A program made the translations under genes and the position numbers. Positions 5,414 through 7,613 of a stretch of DNA of 7,613 bases are shown here, piece by piece; the first letter of the stretch is position 1; every line of letters starts with the position of its first letter. The notes beneath the pieces were generated by a model that was given only the letters and a program-made list of their open reading frames with translations, made no database searches and was not told the DNA's origin. Source of the DNA: Bacillota bacterium (lineage in GTDB: Bacteria; Bacillota; Desulfotomaculia; Desulfotomaculales; JAJYZD01). The stretch lies in the NCBI GenBank assembly GCA_021800315.1, contig JAJYZD010000185.1, forward strand, positions 1 to 7,613, given 5' to 3'.

Positions 5414-5998
5414 CTATCGAGTCTTTCCGGTCCCGGGGACAAGTTCCACTCCCGGGAAGACGCCCGGCCAGGTTTGCCGGTACACGTCGAGGTCGCCCGG
5501 GTGGAACAGGACGAATACCACTTCGTCCAGGGCATCAAGGGCCGGGAAATCGCGTACCGCCGCCAGCGCAATGCCGGACGCCGGCTCCAGGGGAAACCGG
5601 TAGGCTCCCGTACTGATGGATGGAAAGGCCACGGACCGGGCGCCGTGATCGACGGCCAGCCGCAGACTGTTTAGGTAGGCGTCCCGCAGAAGTTCGTCCT
5701 CCCCGCGCCCGCCCCCGTGCCAGACCGGACCCACGGTATGTACGACCCAGCGCGCCGGGAGGTTACCCCCGCCGGTGACGACCGCCTGCCCGGCGGGCAG
5801 GGAACCGCTTTTGGCCACTATCCGGCGGCACTCGGCCAGGATGGAGGGCCCGCCGGCCCGGTGAATAGCCCCGTCCACCCCGCCGCCGCCCATAAGGCCC
5901 GAATTGGCGGCGTTGACGATCGCGTCCACCCGGCAACCGGTTATGTCGTTAACCGTCAGCCGGATCAGGGTACCGTTCACCCTTGCCTGCACTCCCAT
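5414..5998 (-). CDS. Macrodomain protein (MacroD/YmdB-like ADP-ribose/O-acetyl-ADP-ribose hydrolase)
   Basis: About 194 residues forming one macrodomain. Landmarks: LIRLTVNDIT at 11-20 (the usual GDIT, here NDIT), VDAIVNAANSGLMGGGGVDG at 24-43, AIHRAGGP at 44-51, a SLPAGQAVVTGGGNLPARWV stretch leading into VVHTVGPVW at 85-93, and SVAFPSISTGAYRFPLEPA at 122-140 (distal ribose/phosphate loop). The NAAN asparagine and the GGVDGAIH aspartate, which position the ligand and water in MacroD-type hydrolases, are present. These enzymes deacetylate O-acetyl-ADP-ribose or remove mono-ADP-ribose. AGGAGG at 6005-6000 is only 1 nt from the ATG at 5998 but an ideal 7 nt from an in-frame GTG at 5992, so the true start may be GTG (192 residues). 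It overlaps the birA end by 16-22 nt. Its place between birA and coaX suggests cofactor or NAD-derived metabolite upkeep. Confidence 0.92.
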   Translation of the reverse strand: MGVQARVNGTLIRLTVNDITGCRVDAIVNAANSGLMGGGGVDGAIHRAGGPSILAECRRIVAKSGSLPAGQAVVTGGGNLPARWVVHTVGPVWHGGGRGEDELLRDAYLNSLRLAVDHGARSVAFPSISTGAYRFPLEPASGIALAAVRDFPALDALDEVVFVLFHPGDLDVYRQTWPGVFPGVELVPGTGKTR

Positions 5999-7017
5999 TC
6001 CTCCTCGGCCCACCCTCCGGGTTGGTGCCCCGCGCGGCCGTAGCTTTCCTCGAAAGTGACCTCGCCGGCCAGCAGACGCCGCCTGGTTCCGTCCGGCAGG
6101 TCCAGGAGGAGCGCCCCCTCCTCGTCCACGCCGGCTGCCCTTCCGGCCAAAACGGTATCGCCCAGGCGGACCCGCACCAACCGGTCGACGATGAGGGCGC
6201 GCCTTTGCCACTCGGTCCGGATGACGGAAAAACCGCCCGTCTGCCAGACCCCATACCATTCTTCCATCTGGCGCAGGGCTTCCTGCAAAAGGCGCAACCG
6301 CCCCATGGCCTGACCCGCCTGGACCTGGAGCGAAGTGGCCCGGTGCGGGTCCAGATCCTCCGCCGCTATGTTGACGTTTACGCCCACGCCGATCACCACT
6401 TGGCTGACGCTTTCGGGTTCGGCATCCAGTTCGGTCAGGATACCGCAGACCTTCTTTCCCTCCAGCAGGAGGTCGTTCGGCCACTTGATGCCCGGGGCCA
6501 GCCCGGTGACCTTTTCGATGGCCAGGGCCAAAGCCACGGCGGCGACCATGGTCACCTGGGGCGCGCGGGACGGACGAACCGCAGGGCGTAAAATCAGGGA
6601 GAAGAGCAGCCCCCGGCCGAAGGGACAGTGCCAGGACCTGCCCCGCCTTCCCCGCCCGGCCGTCTGTTCCTCCGCCACGACCAGGGTTCCCTCCGGGGCC
6701 CCCTGCCGAGCCAGGTCCCGGGCCGTGTCGCTGGTGGAAGGGGTCCGCTCCAGGTAGACGATCCGTTGTCCGAAGGTCACGGTGCCCAGGCCGTAATGAA
6801 TTTCGGCCGGCAGCAGACGGTCCGGCACGGAGAGCAGCCGGTAGCCCTGGTGGGGGCGGCCTTCCACCCCGTAGCCCAGGCGGCGCAAGTGCTGCACCTG
6901 TTTCCAAACGGCCTGGCGGGATACGTCCAGTTCCCGGCGCACATCCTCCCCGGAAACGAAGGACGGGGCGTGCCGCCTGAGCATACCGAGAAGATGATCC
7001 GGCTCAGCCAATATCAT
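5977..7017 (-). CDS. birA: Bifunctional biotin–protein ligase / biotin repressor BirA
   Basis: 346 residues, typical of class II BirA. An N-terminal winged HTH occupies about 5-65 (VSGEDVRRELDVSRQAVWKQ, then LRRLGYGVEGRPHQGYRL). The catalytic domain covers about 85-260, with TPSTSDTARDLA, the biotinyl-AMP loop GRGRRGRSW near 120, KWPNDLLLEGKKVCGILTEL near 180-200 with the catalytic Lys in the second part, and GVGVNVN. A small C-terminal SH3-like domain spans about 275-325. It activates biotin with ATP and attaches it to carboxylase carrier proteins, and with the HTH it can repress biotin genes. No biotin gene or BirA operator was recognised in the window. The start at 7017 overlaps the nadC stop by 14 nt; a run of seven G precedes the ATG, so the ribosome site is atypical and coupling to nadC is likely. 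The end overlaps the macrodomain gene. Confidence 0.95.
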   Translation of the reverse strand: MILAEPDHLLGMLRRHAPSFVSGEDVRRELDVSRQAVWKQVQHLRRLGYGVEGRPHQGYRLLSVPDRLLPAEIHYGLGTVTFGQRIVYLERTPSTSDTARDLARQGAPEGTLVVAEEQTAGRGRRGRSWHCPFGRGLLFSLILRPAVRPSRAPQVTMVAAVALALAIEKVTGLAPGIKWPNDLLLEGKKVCGILTELDAEPESVSQVVIGVGVNVNIAAEDLDPHRATSLQVQAGQAMGRLRLLQEALRQMEEWYGVWQTGGFSVIRTEWQRRALIVDRLVRVRLGDTVLAGRAAGVDEEGALLLDLPDGTRRRLLAGEVTFEESYGRAGHQPGGWAEEEWECRQG

Positions 7018-7613
7018 CCCCCCCGACGAAATCCAGCCCGATGTCCAGGGAGCGGACCGAGTGAGTCAGGGCCCCCACCGAGATGAAGTCCACTCCGGTC
7101 GCGGCCACGGCCGCCGCCGTCTCCAGGGTGATGCCGCCCGACGCCTCGGTCAGAGCCCGTCCGCCCACCAGCGCCACCGCCCTGGCCATGGTAGCGACGT
7201 CCATGTTGTCCAGGAGGATTATATCGGCGCCGGCCGCCAAAGCCTCCGCCACGCCCGGCAAATCCTCGACCTCGACTTCGATGCGCACGGTGTGGGGCGC
7301 TCCCTCCCGGGCCGCCCGGATGGCCGGCGCGATCCCGCCCGTTAGAGCCAGGTGGTTGTCTTTGATCAAAACGCCGTCGAACAGGCCGAAGCGGTGGTTG
7401 GACCCTCCCCCGGCCCGCACGGCGTATTTTTCCAAAACCCTGAGGCCGGGAGTGGTCTTGCGCGTATCCACGATGCGCGCGCGGAAGCCCGCCACCCGGT
7501 CCACCAGGCGCCTGGTCGCCGTGGCTATGCCGGAGAGTCGCTGCAGGAAGTTGAGGGCCAGCCGCTCCCCGCCCAGGATGGCCGCGGCGTCGCCCCGAAC
7601 GGTCGCCAGAACC
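7004..7613 (-). CDS. nadC: Nicotinate-nucleotide pyrophosphorylase (quinolinate phosphoribosyltransferase), 5' end off window
   Basis: The frame is open to the right edge, giving the last 202 residues of a family normally near 280. It converts quinolinate and PRPP to nicotinate mononucleotide and CO2 in de novo NAD synthesis. Visible motifs: ERLALNFLQRLSGIAT followed by ATRRLVD, ARIVDTRKTTPGLRVLEKYA, VRAGGGSNHRFGLFDGVLIK followed by DNHL, IEVEVEDL, ADIILLDNMD, TEASGGIT and GVDFISVGALTHSV. These cover the Arg/Lys/His substrate pocket and the PRPP-binding Glu/Asp residues. A GTG at 7504 is internal, since family sequence continues upstream of it. The gene overlaps birA by 14 nt. It is the first visible gene of the operon; the usual nadA/nadB partners, if present, would be beyond the right edge. 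Confidence 0.95.
   Translation of the reverse strand, partial: VLATVRGDAAAILGGERLALNFLQRLSGIATATRRLVDRVAGFRARIVDTRKTTPGLRVLEKYAVRAGGGSNHRFGLFDGVLIKDNHLALTGGIAPAIRAAREGAPHTVRIEVEVEDLPGVAEALAAGADIILLDNMDVATMARAVALVGGRALTEASGGITLETAAAVAATGVDFISVGALTHSVRSLDIGLDFVGGDDIG

Larger units (their letters stand above)
3711..5440. repeat. Ancient tandem duplication, two units of about 860 bp
   Basis: Two direct units abut near 4575. Each holds the last bases of the macrodomain gene, a coaX gene and the first bases of dusB. Matching points recur at a near-constant offset: coaX start codons 856 bp apart, stop codons 862, TTCCAGGCC 862 (3741 and 4603), and GCCACCGCTT 858 (4543 and 5401). Divergence is considerable, about 71% identical protein, so the event is not recent. 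Both copies keep uninterrupted frames. The CCGGGG-type sequences at both edges could have served as microhomology; this is inferred. Confidence 0.8.

Noticed and set aside
4838..5603. 255-residue plus-strand frame opposite coaX-B
   Set aside because: Shadow of coaX-B; a similar shadow appears opposite coaX-A simply because the region is duplicated.
5999..6907. Extension of the macrodomain frame upstream to about 6907
   Set aside because: The extra N-terminal part is Gly/Arg/Pro-rich and overlies birA in another frame; family homology starts near 5990.
7018..7024. Run of seven G before the birA start as a slippage or regulatory site
   Set aside because: The nadC frame reads normally through it and birA begins after it; nothing suggests more than a poor ribosome-binding site.
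1..7613. CRISPR array, tRNA or rRNA genes, biotin operator
   Set aside because: No regularly spaced repeats, cloverleaf-like segments or recognisable BirA operator were seen on either strand by eye.

Overview
The window looks like chromosome from a GC-rich, Gram-positive anaerobe of the Clostridia, most likely the Peptococcaceae/Desulfotomaculum–Pelotomaculum–Moorella neighbourhood. This rests on three things: the clustered cofactor genes nadC–birA–coaX–dusB, the purine-rich Shine-Dalgarno sites, and the style of the 7TM sensor and chemotaxis fragments. The assignment is by family resemblance only; no search was run.

Right part (about 2793-7613, minus strand, GC-rich): a tightly packed operon read right to left. 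It runs nadC (5' end off the window), birA with an N-terminal HTH, a macrodomain protein, two tandem type III pantothenate kinases (coaX-B then coaX-A), and dusB. Most neighbours overlap by 10-22 nt. The theme is coenzyme supply: NAD from quinolinate, biotin attachment plus biotin sensing, ADP-ribose handling and CoA, with a tRNA dihydrouridine synthase at the end. The two coaX genes are a fossil tandem duplication of a unit of about 860 bp. The junction still holds a copy of the dusB start fused to a copy of the macrodomain gene's tail. It forms a 29-codon ORF that overlaps coaX-B upstream and joins coaX-A through ATGA. The downstream copy, coaX-A, has Asn in place of the conserved Asp of the first ASKHA phosphate/metal motif; coaX-B keeps it.

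Middle (about 2140-2764, plus strand, AT-richer): a Phd/YefM antitoxin – ParE/RelE toxin pair behind an AT-rich promoter with a palindromic operator candidate. The antitoxin has one extra G in a GGGG run, so its reading is broken, while the toxin ORF is intact. The toxin and dusB converge with only 28 bp between their stop codons.

Left (1-2140): a multi-pass membrane sensor (7TM domain plus PAS, minus strand) runs off the left edge, so its output domain is unseen. Just upstream of it, on the plus strand, is a highly structured segment (about 1061-1249) that resembles the 3' end and ωRNA of an IS200/IS605-type TnpB element, with no tnpB gene left. Then come about 300 bp without a credible gene, holding a 12-bp perfect inverted repeat, and a degraded fragment of a chemotaxis-receptor signalling tip. 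This side reads as an accessory, decayed zone next to a conserved housekeeping operon.
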